A DNA stretch of 64,000 nt from Candidatus Thiodiazotropha sp. (ex Myrtea sp. 'scaly one' KF741663) (GTDB lineage Bacteria > Pseudomonadota > Gammaproteobacteria > Chromatiales > Chromatiaceae): contig JAHXIQ010000001.1 of NCBI GenBank assembly GCA_025655555.1, positions 744,001 through 808,000 on the forward strand, written 5' to 3'. A program made the position numbers and the translations under genes. The notes below the pieces were generated by a model that was not told the DNA's origin, did no database searches, and saw only the letters and a list, made by a program, of their open reading frames with translations. How positions within the stretch are numbered: the stretch's first letter is position 1; every line of letters begins with the position of its first letter. Of this stretch, positions 9,663-18,658 are shown in pieces.

Positions 9663-10600
9663 GCGCCCACCGCCTTCTGAATGCCCCTCAGATCTGGCTA
9701 CAGCGTCATGCCCAAGTGGCCTTGGCAAGTCTCGGCCGGCTGTTCAATAACAGCCTCGGCTCGTTTATGACCTGCGCAGTGATCGGCATCGCCCTGGCCC
9801 TGCCGATCGGTCTGCATGTCATCCTCAACAACCTACAGAGCATCAGCGGCGGCTGGGACAGTGGCGCCAGCATCTCCCTGTTTCTCCAGCAGACGGTCAG
9901 CGATGATCAAGCCGCCTCGCTGGCGGAAAAACTGCGATTGCATCAACGTATCGAGAAGGTCGAACTGGTAACCAAGCAAGCTGCCTTGGCTGAGTTCCGC
10001 AGGCTCAGCGGTTTTGGCGAGGCACTGGAGGCGCTGGATAACAACCCGTTACCCGCTTTGCTGGTGATCCAACCCAAGACAGACTACACAAGCGCTGAGA
10101 CAGCCCAGCTACTGGTAAGGGAGCTGGGATTGCTGCCTGAGGCGGATATCGTGCAGCTCGATCTGCAGTGGGTCAGGCGCCTGCAGGCTATTACCGTCAT
10201 CGCTCAGCGGGCAGTACTCGTGCTGGCCACCCTGCTCGGCCTGGCGGTGCTACTGATCATCGGCAACACCATTCGCTTGGAGATCCAGAACCGTCGGGCT
10301 GAGATCGAGATCACCAAACTGATCGGTGCCACCAATGCCTTTATCCGGCGGCCCTTCCTCTATACAGGCTTCTGGTATGGTCTCTTCGGCGGCATTATCG
10401 CCTGGCTGATGGTTGCCATCTCAGTCACCCTGCTCAGAGGCCCCGTTGCCAATCTGGCCTCGCTCTACGAGAGTGCTTTCGATCTCAGTTCCCTCGGTTG
10501 GCTGAATGTGATCTCACTATTAGCGGCAAGCGCGGTACTTGGCCTGGTCGGCTCCTGGCTGGCAGTCGGTAAACATCTCAGCGCAGTTGAACCCAGCTGA
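9659..10600 (+). CDS. ftsX: Cell division permease FtsX
   Basis: Inner-membrane partner of FtsE, 313 aa. It has a cytoplasmic N-terminus, a first transmembrane segment near residues 35-55, a large periplasmic loop (about 60-180) that binds hydrolase activators, and three C-terminal transmembrane segments. It contains the FtsX-family segment [14 protein letters not shown]. The ATG overlaps the TGA of ftsE (ATGA), so the two are translationally coupled. Confidence 0.95.
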   Translation: MSAHRLLNAPQIWLQRHAQVALASLGRLFNNSLGSFMTCAVIGIALALPIGLHVILNNLQSISGGWDSGASISLFLQQTVSDDQAASLAEKLRLHQRIEKVELVTKQAALAEFRRLSGFGEALEALDNNPLPALLVIQPKTDYTSAETAQLLVRELGLLPEADIVQLDLQWVRRLQAITVIAQRAVLVLATLLGLAVLLIIGNTIRLEIQNRRAEIEITKLIGATNAFIRRPFLYTGFWYGLFGGIIAWLMVAISVTLLRGPVANLASLYESAFDLSSLGWLNVISLLAASAVLGLVGSWLAVGKHLSAVEPS

Positions 10601-10688
10601 CACAGCCCATTATCCCATTGTTTATAAAAGCTATTTTTTAATTCAACCTGCTGGAACTTTTCCCTGGAATTTCAGTCAGATATATCGA

Positions 10689-10715
10689 TTGGCACTCATT
10701 ACATGAGAGTGCTAA
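10689..10715. promoter_or_regulatory. CIRCE-like HrcA operator upstream of rpoH
   Basis: TTGGCACTC, nine bases, GAGTGCTAA. This matches the CIRCE consensus (TTAGCACTC-N9-GAGTGCTAA) at 17 of 18 arm positions, with the exact 9-bp spacer. It ends 33 bp before the rpoH start codon, where a repressor would block transcription. That HrcA binds here is inferred; hrcA itself is not in the window. Confidence 0.85.
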
Positions 10716-10748
10716 TATTCCAACAGCATTATGAATTTGGGGTAATAG

Positions 10749-11597
10749 ATGAGTAGAGCACTTGCATTAACCGCCCTGCCAACAGGCAGTATGGACGCCT
10801 ATATCAGCGCAGCCTTTCAGCTGCCTATGCTGAGCGCGGAAGAGGAGCACAATCTGGCACTTCGCCTGCGCGACCACAATGACCTGGAAGCGGCACAAAA
10901 ACTGATCACCTCACATCTTCGTTTTGTCGTACGTATCGCACGTAACTACGGCGGTTACGGTCTGGCGTTACCTGACCTGGTGCAGGAAGGCACCGTGGGT
11001 CTCATGAAGGCGGTAAAGCGCTTCAACCCCGACATGGGTGTTCGTCTGGTCTCCTTCGCGGTCCACTGGGTTAAGGCTGAGATCCATGAGTACATCCTCA
11101 AGAACTGGCGTATCGTTAAGGTAGCCACCACCAAAGCCCAACGTAAACTCTTCTTCAATCTGCGCAGTTCGAAGAAGCGCCTTGGTTGGTTTTCCAAGCA
11201 GGAAGTGGAAGACGTGGCACAGGATCTGGGGGTCAAGCCGGAAACCGTACTCGAGATGGAAAGCCGTCTCTCCGGTCAGGATATCGCCTTCGACGGACCC
11301 ACCCAGGATGACGATGACAAGATCATCTCAACACCTGCCAGTTACCTGAGCGATATGCGCATGGAGCCTGCCTCACTGCTCGAAGCCAGCGACAGCGAGA
11401 CCAAAATGAAGCAACGTCTGTCCCACGCCCTCAATGGACTCGATCCACGTAGCCGGGAGATCCTGGAAGCCCGTTGGTTGGGTGAAAACAAATCGACCCT
11501 GCACGAGTTGGCAGACCGGTATCAGGTCTCTGCCGAACGCATCCGGCAGATCGAAAAGAGCGCCATGAACAAGCTAAAGTCACACCTCTCATCCTGA
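10749..11597 (+). CDS. rpoH: RNA polymerase sigma-32 factor
   Basis: Heat-shock sigma factor of 282 aa, directing RNA polymerase to chaperone and protease promoters. Region 2 is seen in [18 protein letters not shown] and [19 protein letters not shown], the RpoH box region in [15 protein letters not shown] (around residues 131-145), and region 4.2 in the HTH near the C-terminus ([20 protein letters not shown]). It follows ftsX, the usual order. A CIRCE-like element lies directly upstream, suggesting that HrcA represses rpoH transcription, and a strong terminator follows. Confidence 0.97.
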   Translation: MSRALALTALPTGSMDAYISAAFQLPMLSAEEEHNLALRLRDHNDLEAAQKLITSHLRFVVRIARNYGGYGLALPDLVQEGTVGLMKAVKRFNPDMGVRLVSFAVHWVKAEIHEYILKNWRIVKVATTKAQRKLFFNLRSSKKRLGWFSKQEVEDVAQDLGVKPETVLEMESRLSGQDIAFDGPTQDDDDKIISTPASYLSDMRMEPASLLEASDSETKMKQRLSHALNGLDPRSREILEARWLGENKSTLHELADRYQVSAERIRQIEKSAMNKLKSHLSS

Positions 11598-11624
11598 CGG
11601 TTTTTACCCTGCATATCAGGACAA

Positions 11625-11650
11625 AAAAGGCAGCCAATTGGCTGCCTTTT
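11625..11650. terminator. Rho-independent terminator after rpoH
   Basis: A perfect hairpin with arms AAAAGGCAGCCAA and TTGGCTGCCTTTT lies 28 bp after the rpoH stop codon and 28 bp before the end of bioD. Its A- and T-tracts let it serve both convergent genes. Confidence 0.9.
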
Positions 11651-11678
11651 ATATTTTCCAGACAAGGATTATTTCACA

Positions 11679-12353
11679 TCACAACAGGCTGTCATCAAGA
11701 TAACCTGCAACTTCTGCCGGCGTCGGTTGCTCCAACCAGGGAACAACACCGAGGCATGGGGCAGAGAGTCGCTCACTAAGAGTTCTAAGGTTACCTTCCC
11801 GGGCATCCATTGCCGTATCTACCTGATTGGCGACCCAACCCAGAAGCCGGCTACCACTATGATTGATACACGACTCAGTCATCAACGCATGATTGATGCA
11901 TCCCAGTTTCAGTCCAACCACCAGGATCACGGGTAGGTCGAGCAGATTAGCCAGATCACCGAGGGTGTGATCCTCATTCAGCGGTACAGACCAACCGCCG
12001 ACACCCTCAACTAGAATGCTGTCAGCCATGCTGCCGAGCCGGGTACAGATATCAACCAGCTGCTGAGGGTCAATAGGACGACCTGCCGCCTCTGCAGCCA
12101 GATGTGGGGCTATAGGAGGTGCATAGGCGTAGGGATTGATCAAATCATATGAGACCTGCTGGCTGCATTGGCTTTGAATCCGCAAAGCATCCTCATTACG
12201 CAACCCTTCCACAGTCTCATCAGCACCGGAAGCTACCGGCTTCATACCTAAAACCCTATCTCCTCGTTGCTGCAGTTTATGCATAAGACCGAGAGTGATC
12301 TCAGTCTTCCCGCAGCCGGTGTCGGTACCGGTGATAAAGAGCCCCCGAGCCAT
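11679..12353 (-). CDS. bioD: Dethiobiotin synthetase
   Basis: ATP-dependent carboxylation of 7,8-diaminopelargonate to dethiobiotin. 224 aa with the P-loop variant FITGTDTGCGKTEI at the N-terminus and the VEGVGGWSVPL motif (around residue 115) that contacts ATP and substrate. It is the last gene of the bioBFHCD operon, 2 bp after bioC. No bioA (diaminopelargonate synthase) is in the operon, so that gene must lie elsewhere. Confidence 0.96.
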   Translation of the reverse strand: MARGLFITGTDTGCGKTEITLGLMHKLQQRGDRVLGMKPVASGADETVEGLRNEDALRIQSQCSQQVSYDLINPYAYAPPIAPHLAAEAAGRPIDPQQLVDICTRLGSMADSILVEGVGGWSVPLNEDHTLGDLANLLDLPVILVVGLKLGCINHALMTESCINHSGSRLLGWVANQVDTAMDAREGNLRTLSERLSAPCLGVVPWLEQPTPAEVAGYLDDSLL

Positions 12354-12355
12354 GA

Positions 12356-13231
12356 CTATTTCACAGGTAACTGCTGTCGCAGCACATCGACCGGCACCGT
12401 GGTCACACCCTCCTGGGACCTTTGTTGAGGCGCCCAGGCGTGTCCGTAGACCACCTCATAGCTGGCTGGCAGGCGTCCGTTTTGACGGAACTGCTCATAG
12501 GCCTCGCACATTTTACGCAGACGTCCTTTGCCGGTCAGGCCGCGCTGACGATCCCGCGTCACATTGTGTGCACCCAGGGTCTTCAGATCGCGCATCAGTG
12601 AAGGAACATCTTCGTAGGTCAACTGAAGGCGATCCACATCGACAACCGGTTCTGCCAGCCCGGCCTCCAACATCGCGTCACCGATATTGTGCATATCCAG
12701 AAAGGGGCTGACGTGGCTGGTCCCGTCAACGGCCGCCCAGCTGGCTCGCAATTCCATCAGGGTATCGGGACCAAAAGTGGAAAAAAGCAGCATGCCATTG
12801 GGACGCAGCACGCGAAGGAACTCGCGGAATGTCCCCTGCAGGTCATTACACCACTGTAGGGCCGCATTGGAGAAAATCATATCTACCGACCCATCCGCCA
12901 AGGGCAACCGTTCTGCATCACCACAGAGGCAAAGCGGTGTCTTGGACGATGATTCCCGCAAGCGTGTCTGTTGCAACATCGGCAGGGCAAAATCGAGGGC
13001 TACCGTCTGTGCGGTATGATATTTCTGCATCAGTGCATGGGTTGCATCCCCGGTACCCGCCCCCACATCCAGCACAACCGTCGGCTGGTGAAGGATATAT
13101 TCCAACCGGTCGAACATACGACCCGCGATTTCACGCTGCAGTGCCGCCACTTCGTCGTAATGGGCTGCAGCCCGCGAGAAAGCGAGTCTGGCCTGACGTT
13201 TATCGATGGTTGGCATGGGTTCAGCATTCAT
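12356..13231 (-). CDS. bioC: Malonyl-ACP O-methyltransferase
   Basis: SAM-dependent methylation of malonyl-ACP, which disguises it so that fatty-acid synthase can build the pimeloyl chain. 291 aa; SAM-binding motif LDVGAGTGDAT (around residues 54-64), followed by the MIFSNAALQWCND segment typical of BioC. Its start overlaps the end of bioH by 11 bp. Length is slightly above E. coli BioC (251 aa) because of a longer C-terminus. Confidence 0.93.
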   Translation of the reverse strand: MNAEPMPTIDKRQARLAFSRAAAHYDEVAALQREIAGRMFDRLEYILHQPTVVLDVGAGTGDATHALMQKYHTAQTVALDFALPMLQQTRLRESSSKTPLCLCGDAERLPLADGSVDMIFSNAALQWCNDLQGTFREFLRVLRPNGMLLFSTFGPDTLMELRASWAAVDGTSHVSPFLDMHNIGDAMLEAGLAEPVVDVDRLQLTYEDVPSLMRDLKTLGAHNVTRDRQRGLTGKGRLRKMCEAYEQFRQNGRLPASYEVVYGHAWAPQQRSQEGVTTVPVDVLRQQLPVK

Positions 13232-13997
13232 TGAACTGCTCCAGAAACCGGCTCACCGCAAGATGGGTCTCAGCAGGATGGGAGAGAAACGGGGTATGTG
13301 CAGCGCCGGCGATCACATCGGTGGCGGCATCCGGCAACCAGTTTTTGAGCAGGTTTGCAGCCGCGGCTGGCGCCAGGGTATCGCGATCACCGTAGAGCCA
13401 GGCTGTTGGGCAATCCAATACCCTTAGGACATCACGCAGGTCGGCAACTTTCAGTAGATCGAGCCCGGTCTCCAAGGCATCAGGATGGGGGTCTGGCCGT
13501 TCAGTCAAACGCATCTTGAGTCTGCGCAGGGTCTCCTGGGCAAGGTCGCTGCCAAGCATCTGCAGTGCAAGAAACCGTTCGAGTGTCTTATCGTGATCCT
13601 CCCCAAGTGCCTGGATGAACAGATCAAGTGTGCGGGGAGCCATCGCATGAGGCCAGTCATCCGTCTGCACAAACCTGGGCATGCCAGCCAACACCATAAC
13701 CCCGGTAATCCGCTCCGGTGCCACATGAGCCGCCTGTAGCGCGATCATAGAACCAAGAGACCAGCCAAGCCAGGCTGCGGAAGACGGTGCCACTTCCAGA
13801 CAGGCCTCAGCCCAATCAGCCAGTGACTGCTGTCCTTTGAAGGGACTGTTGCCATGCCCCGGCAGGTCAACAAGGGTTACCCGATATTGCCCTGCAAGCA
13901 CCTCGGCAAAATCCGACCAGACAGAGGAATTCATACCCCAGCCATGGAGCATCACCAGATCCCGACCTGAGCCTATAGTCTCCGTCGAGAGTCTCAT
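13221..13997 (-). CDS. bioH: Pimeloyl-[ACP] methyl ester esterase
   Basis: Alpha/beta-hydrolase that removes the methyl group from pimeloyl-ACP methyl ester and so ends chain elongation. 258 aa; oxyanion-hole [10 protein letters not shown] near the N-terminus, nucleophile elbow GWSLGS (around residues 79-84), acidic residue in LYGDRDTL and catalytic His in [11 protein letters not shown]. It overlaps bioF by 4 bp and bioC by 11 bp, which fits the BioC-BioH partnership. Confidence 0.94.
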   Translation of the reverse strand: MRLSTETIGSGRDLVMLHGWGMNSSVWSDFAEVLAGQYRVTLVDLPGHGNSPFKGQQSLADWAEACLEVAPSSAAWLGWSLGSMIALQAAHVAPERITGVMVLAGMPRFVQTDDWPHAMAPRTLDLFIQALGEDHDKTLERFLALQMLGSDLAQETLRRLKMRLTERPDPHPDALETGLDLLKVADLRDVLRVLDCPTAWLYGDRDTLAPAAAANLLKNWLPDAATDVIAGAAHTPFLSHPAETHLAVSRFLEQFNEC

Positions 13998-15169
13998 GTC
14001 GTTTCCAGCTTTAGATTCGAAAGGGCATCGAGCAGTCGCTGCAGATGACGCTCGGTATGGTTGGCGCTGAAGGTGATACGCAGGCGGGCGCTCCCTTCCG
14101 GCACCGTCGGCGGTCGAATCGCGCTCACCAGAATACCTTGCGCCTCCAGCTGACGACTCCAGGCGAGGGCCTGTGAGGCGCTGCCAGCAAGTATGGGCTG
14201 GATCGGCGTTTGTGAATCCATCAACGGTAACCCCAGAGACTCGGCAGCCGCTCTGAACTGCTTGATCAATTGTCTCAGCCGTTCTCTGCGCCAGGACTCC
14301 TGACGGGCGATACGCAGACTCACACGTGTTGCCTCAGCTATGGCCGGCGGCGGTGCCGTGGTGTAGATATAACTGCGAGCCTGCTGGATCAATGTTTCGA
14401 TCACTTCTTCACTGCCTGCCACAAAAGCACCAAAGGTACCCAAGGCCTTACCAAGAGTTCCCATCAGTATCGGTACCTCATCCAGCCCCAGGCCGAAATG
14501 GGATGGACTGCCTTGACCCTCATCCCCCAAGACACCGAGACCATGTGCGTCATCCACCATCAACCAGGCATTATGAGTTTGTGCCAGCTGAGCCAGTTGT
14601 GGGAGCGGTGCGAGATCGCCATCCATGCTGAACACACCATCGGTGGCGATCAATGCTCTGCCCTGCTCAGCACGCTCCAATTGACGCTGCAGACTCTCTG
14701 CATCGGCGTGCTGATAGCGATGCATCTTTGCCCGGCTAAGTTGCCCGGCATCCAGTAATGAGGCGTGATTCAGGCGATCCTCGTAGAGTTGATCACCTCT
14801 TTCCAGCAAAGCTGCAGCGATACCCAAATTGGCCATGTAACCGGTGGAAAAAAGTAGCGCCCGGGGTCTACCGGTAAATTCGGCCAGCTCCGCTTCCAGC
14901 GCATGATGGGCCGTTGTGTGGCCTGTGATCAGGTGTGCCGCACCACTGCCAGCACCATAGTTCGATGCCCCCTGCTGCAACGCTCGAACCACCTCAGGGT
15001 GGTTGGCGAGCCCCAGATAGTCATTGCTGCAGAAGGTCAGCAGACGCCGACCGTCGATCTGCATCTCGGGCTGTTGTGCTGTCTCGGCCACCCTGCGGGT
15101 GCGATAGAGGGAAGACTCCCGTCGTAACTCGAGGGCCTCCGCCAGATGTTGCTTGTTTGGCTCTGTCAC
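13994..15169 (-). CDS. bioF: 8-amino-7-oxononanoate synthase
   Basis: PLP-dependent condensation of pimeloyl-ACP/CoA with L-alanine. 391 aa. Features: [12 protein letters not shown] near the N-terminus, [10 protein letters not shown], which holds the PLP-binding Asp and His, and [12 protein letters not shown] with the Schiff-base Lys (around residues 235-245). It is the second gene of the biotin operon, 26 bp downstream of bioB. Confidence 0.96.
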   Translation of the reverse strand: MTEPNKQHLAEALELRRESSLYRTRRVAETAQQPEMQIDGRRLLTFCSNDYLGLANHPEVVRALQQGASNYGAGSGAAHLITGHTTAHHALEAELAEFTGRPRALLFSTGYMANLGIAAALLERGDQLYEDRLNHASLLDAGQLSRAKMHRYQHADAESLQRQLERAEQGRALIATDGVFSMDGDLAPLPQLAQLAQTHNAWLMVDDAHGLGVLGDEGQGSPSHFGLGLDEVPILMGTLGKALGTFGAFVAGSEEVIETLIQQARSYIYTTAPPPAIAEATRVSLRIARQESWRRERLRQLIKQFRAAAESLGLPLMDSQTPIQPILAGSASQALAWSRQLEAQGILVSAIRPPTVPEGSARLRITFSANHTERHLQRLLDALSNLKLETT

Positions 15170-15195
15170 AATCGCGGCTTGAAATCCTGTTGGAA

Positions 15196-16218
15196 TCAGC
15201 CTGCCTGAGCCTGTTTGCAGGGCACCTTAGCTGCCTTGACCTCTGTCTCAACGGTCTGCTCTGTCTCGATACCAAGACGCTGTAACAGCGCCCGATCCCT
15301 ATCGGCTTCCGGATTGTCCGTAGTCAACAGGCGTTCCCCATAAAAAATGGAGTTGGCACCAGCCAAAAAGCAGAGCGCCTGCATCTCGTCACTCATCTCA
15401 CTGCGTCCGGCGGAGAGGCGCACATAGGAAGCCGGCATCAGGATACGAGCCACTGCGATAGTGCGCACAAACTCCAGCGGATCAAGCTCATCACTGCCGA
15501 ATAGTGGCGTGCCTTCTACCTGCACCAGCATGTTAATAGGCACCGATTCGGGATGCTTTGGCAGGTTGGTCAATTCACGCAGCATGCTGGCCCGGTCACG
15601 CCTGGACTCCCCCATACCGAGGATGCCGCCGGAGCAGACATTGATCCCCGCATCTCTGACATGGGACAACGTATCCAAACGATCATCAAAAGTCCGGGTA
15701 GTGATGACATTGCCGTAGAACTCCGGTGAAGTGTCCAGATTGTGATTATAGTAATCGAGACCAGCCTCGCGCAGCTGTTCGGCCTGTGGCTGAGTCAGCA
15801 TACCGAGAGTCAGGCAGGTCTCCATGCCAAGTCCGTGCACCGCCTCCACCATCTCGATGACCCTAGCCAGATTTTTATCCGTGGGATTGCGCCAGGCTGC
15901 CCCCATGCAGAAGCGGGTGGCGCCCTTGGACTTGGCAGACTGAGCCGCCTCAACCACATCATCGAGCGGCATCAGCTTTTCCGCTTCCAGTCCGGTGGTA
16001 TTCTTAGCACTTTGTGAGCAGTAACCACAATCCTCTGCACAGGCTCCGGTCTTGATACTCAGCAGACTGCTCATCTGAATCCGATTGGGATCAAAGTGTG
16101 CCCGATGCGTCATCTGGGCTTTGAAAATCAGATCGTTGAATGGCTGATCCAGAAGGGCCTCGATTTCATCCAGACCCCAATCATGGCGTATGCTTGTCTC
16201 TGTCATGGTATTTTTCAT
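15196..16218 (-). CDS. bioB: Biotin synthase
   Basis: Radical SAM enzyme that inserts sulfur into dethiobiotin to make biotin. 340 aa with the radical-SAM cluster motif CAEDCGYC (around residues 59-66) and the [2Fe-2S]-binding Cys/Arg region further on ([17 protein letters not shown]). It is the first gene of bioBFHCD. The upstream region contains a BirA-type operator overlapping a sigma-70 promoter, so expression should respond to biotin. An internal ATG four codons in is also possible. Confidence 0.97.
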   Translation of the reverse strand: MKNTMTETSIRHDWGLDEIEALLDQPFNDLIFKAQMTHRAHFDPNRIQMSSLLSIKTGACAEDCGYCSQSAKNTTGLEAEKLMPLDDVVEAAQSAKSKGATRFCMGAAWRNPTDKNLARVIEMVEAVHGLGMETCLTLGMLTQPQAEQLREAGLDYYNHNLDTSPEFYGNVITTRTFDDRLDTLSHVRDAGINVCSGGILGMGESRRDRASMLRELTNLPKHPESVPINMLVQVEGTPLFGSDELDPLEFVRTIAVARILMPASYVRLSAGRSEMSDEMQALCFLAGANSIFYGERLLTTDNPEADRDRALLQRLGIETEQTVETEVKAAKVPCKQAQAG

Positions 16219-16247
16219 GGTGCTCTTGGGAGTTGTTGCAGTGCGAC

Positions 16248-16276
16248 AATAGACAACATCCCCGGATCTCTGTCAA
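16248..16276 (-). promoter_or_regulatory. Sigma-70 promoter of the biotin operon
   Basis: On the minus strand a perfect -35 TTGACA (16271-16276) is followed after 17 bp by TCTATT (16248-16253), a four-of-six match to the -10 consensus. It lies about 30 bp upstream of the bioB start. The -35 box is inside one half-site of the BirA-type operator. Confidence 0.65.
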
Positions 16277-16302
16277 CCAAGGATGGTTATGCCAGTTTAC
16301 AA
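16270..16302. promoter_or_regulatory. BirA-type biotin operator
   Basis: Two inverted half-sites are separated by 15 bp: on the minus strand TTGTAAACT and GGTTGACAG, close to the consensus TTGTAAACC-N14/15-GGTTTACAA. The element covers the bioB promoter -35 and also the comF start codon region. It implies a BirA with a DNA-binding domain elsewhere in the genome. Confidence 0.8.
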
Positions 16303-17002
16303 CTGTCTTAATTTTATACGATCACTTGTGCTGCCTGAACGCTGTCCCTGCTGTGGCATTGCCACCGGGTCACAGCAGTTTTTCTGTAATAGCTGCTATA
16401 GCACACTGCCTTTCAATAACCACGCCTGCCCCCAATGTGCTCTGCCGCTTCCACCTCAGGCACCTCCACAGACATTGTGTGGGCGCTGCATACAACGGCC
16501 ACCGATCTTCCACCGGGGGGTTACCGCCCTTCGCTATGAGGCACCCATCAACCACCTGATCAGCGGCCTCAAATTCAACAAACAACTCCACCTCGCAGAG
16601 CCCCTGGCAAAATTGATGATCGATCGTTTGGGTGACATAGAAGACCCGCCCGACACCCTGATTCCCGTCCCTCTCCATCCGTTGCGATTACGTGAGCGCG
16701 GCTTCAATCAATCTCTGGAACTGGCTCGGCTGCTGGCCAAATATCAGGCTCTTGATCTGAACTGGCGCGCTGTCAGGCGTATCCGCTCGACAACGGCACA
16801 GACAGGTTTGAGTGAAAAGGCCAGACGTAAGAACCTTCGCTCAGCATTTGAAGTCAACGATGATTTGGCGGGACGGCATGTGGCGCTGTTCGATGATGTC
16901 ATCACCACCGGCGCCACAATCACAGAGTTAAGCCGAACCCTGCTCAGGGCTGGGGTGAAACGGATCGACATCTGGGCACTGGCAAGAACCCCCATACTCT
17001 AG
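16283..17002 (+). CDS. comF: ComF family phosphoribosyltransferase-like protein
   Basis: Competence-associated protein (GntX/ComFC family) needed for processing of imported DNA in transformable bacteria. 239 aa. N-terminal zinc-binding cysteines (CPCC, CNSCY, CPQC, CGRC) are followed by a phosphoribosyltransferase domain with VALFDDVITTGATITE. The start may be the ATG at 16283 or the one at 16289; both lie within the BirA-type operator of the divergent biotin operon, so biotin repression could also affect this gene. Confidence 0.92.
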   Translation: MVMPVYNCLNFIRSLVLPERCPCCGIATGSQQFFCNSCYSTLPFNNHACPQCALPLPPQAPPQTLCGRCIQRPPIFHRGVTALRYEAPINHLISGLKFNKQLHLAEPLAKLMIDRLGDIEDPPDTLIPVPLHPLRLRERGFNQSLELARLLAKYQALDLNWRAVRRIRSTTAQTGLSEKARRKNLRSAFEVNDDLAGRHVALFDDVITTGATITELSRTLLRAGVKRIDIWALARTPIL

Positions 17003-17157
17003 GGCCTGTTAACACTAATTCGTCTGTCCCTCTCCCCAAACGACTGATATATTCGCGCTATATGCTTTTTATGATCCACGACAAAAACATATCACTGCCA
17101 CTGCTGCGAGTGCCGACGGTATCTCCCCCAGATAGCGTGTTGAGTTGAGGTAAGGTC

Positions 17158-18015
17158 ATGTCCACGTTATGGGAGAAGGTGACTCGCGATGCCAAACTGA
17201 TCACTCTACCCGAAGCCTATCTGCGGCTTAAGGGTGTCATCGGGCGACCGGAGTATGGGATATCTGATGTTGCTGAAGCCATCAGCAGCGACCCGGCATT
17301 GACCACCCGGGTGTTACGGCTGGTCAACAGCCCCTACTTCGGCATGGCAAGCCGTATAGATACAGTCATTCGTGCGGTCAATTTACTGGGGACACAGCAG
17401 ATTCATGATCTGGCCCTGGCGACCAGTGTGTCACATGCCTTTTCCGGCATTGATCCCGCCACATTCGACATGACACAGTTCTGGAAAAGCAGTATCTACA
17501 GCGGACTTGCCGCTCAACGCCTGGCAAAGCTCCGGGGGGTACTGGACAACGAGCGGCTTTTTGTCGCTGGCCTGCTGAGTGATCTGGGACACCTGATCCT
17601 CTACCAAAGCATTCCCAGCGAAACCCTCAAGGCAAGCGAAATATCCCGCCAGCAGCAACGTCCAATGGTGGAGGTTGAGCGTGAGATCCTGGGTCTGGAT
17701 TACGCCCGGGTCGGTGCCACTCTTATGCGACAGTGGCAGTTGCCGGAATCACTCATCGAGACCACCGAGTATCATCCTGAACCCACGAGAGCACAAAAAA
17801 ACCCTTTGGAGACTGCGATTGTTCACATCGCGGCACTCCTCTCCAAAGCGAAATCCGATGACCAGCCCTTTGGCGAGGGAATCCTGCAACCCCACCCGAC
17901 GGCGATGAAAATGGCCGAGACCTCTCTGGCATCGTGCCTGGAGATCGATACCGAAGTGGAAGCCGCTGTCGATGACCTGCTGCGTACCCTGGCCCCCATG
18001 GGTAAGGCATCCTGA
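17158..18015 (+). CDS. HDOD domain protein
   Basis: Cytoplasmic signalling protein made of a single HDOD domain (about residues 12-210), 285 aa. The HDOD hallmarks DVAEAISSDPALTTRVLRLVNSPYFG and the INLLGTQQI-like segment AVNLLGTQQI are present. HDOD proteins lack full HD catalytic residues and act as regulators in chemotaxis, biofilm and c-di-GMP networks; no partner is apparent here. It has a 155-bp upstream gap and is convergent with gspB. Confidence 0.9.
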   Translation: MSTLWEKVTRDAKLITLPEAYLRLKGVIGRPEYGISDVAEAISSDPALTTRVLRLVNSPYFGMASRIDTVIRAVNLLGTQQIHDLALATSVSHAFSGIDPATFDMTQFWKSSIYSGLAAQRLAKLRGVLDNERLFVAGLLSDLGHLILYQSIPSETLKASEISRQQQRPMVEVEREILGLDYARVGATLMRQWQLPESLIETTEYHPEPTRAQKNPLETAIVHIAALLSKAKSDDQPFGEGILQPHPTAMKMAETSLASCLEIDTEVEAAVDDLLRTLAPMGKAS

Positions 18016-18039
18016 TCCCCAATTTCCAGGCCGGCGTTG

Positions 18040-18657
18040 TTATTGGTTACCAATGGGCAGAATGAATCGCTCGCCCAGATGTTCGAGAATCACCCCGTCG
18101 GCCAGGACTTCCAGCAGCAACGGTCCCTCAGCCAGATAATCCCCCTCCCTGTACTTCTCTAAATTGATCAATACATAGCGTTTGGCCGGGCGCTGGTCAA
18201 AGCTGTGGATATCGATATTGAGCTCAGGCAGGTTGGCAATGAAACCGCTTGGCATCTCACTCAGCGGTCTGGCGGGTTTTGCTTTTGGCTGCGGCGATTT
18301 AACCGCAGGTTTGACGGGAACGGCGTCCACTGCTGCCGGTGCTACCTGAGCAGGCACCGGCATATCCACTTTTTCCGGCACCTTAGCGGGCTGTGGTTGC
18401 GTTGAGACAACAGCCGGCTGATCATTTGTTGGCGCTTTAACGGGCTGTCCCACCTCATCCTCAGTCAGCGGCAAGCGGTAACCCCCAAGATAGAGTCCCA
18501 GACCGAGCATGGTGCAGGCAAAAAGCAACAGCATCACCCAACCAAGACCTCTCAGAGATGTTGGTTGTCTCGCAAGGGGATCCGGTCGTATACCGGGCAC
18601 CTCTCCCAATTTATGCTGTCGCTCTGCTTTTTTGAGCGCTTCAAGGATGAGCGACAT
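18040..18657 (-). CDS. gspB: General secretion pathway protein GspB
   Basis: Inner-membrane accessory protein of type II secretion that helps ExeA/GspA place the secretin through peptidoglycan. 205 aa: a short cytoplasmic N-terminus starting MSLILEALKKAE, one transmembrane segment (around residues 38-58), a Pro/Ala/Lys-rich linker, and a C-terminal T2SSB domain (LPELNIDIHSFDQRPAKRYV onward). The N-terminal LEALKKAERQ motif is typical. It lies 1 bp downstream of exeA, in an operon; no other T2SS gene is in the window. Confidence 0.93.
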   Translation of the reverse strand: MSLILEALKKAERQHKLGEVPGIRPDPLARQPTSLRGLGWVMLLLFACTMLGLGLYLGGYRLPLTEDEVGQPVKAPTNDQPAVVSTQPQPAKVPEKVDMPVPAQVAPAAVDAVPVKPAVKSPQPKAKPARPLSEMPSGFIANLPELNIDIHSFDQRPAKRYVLINLEKYREGDYLAEGPLLLEVLADGVILEHLGERFILPIGNQ

Positions 18658-18658
18658 C

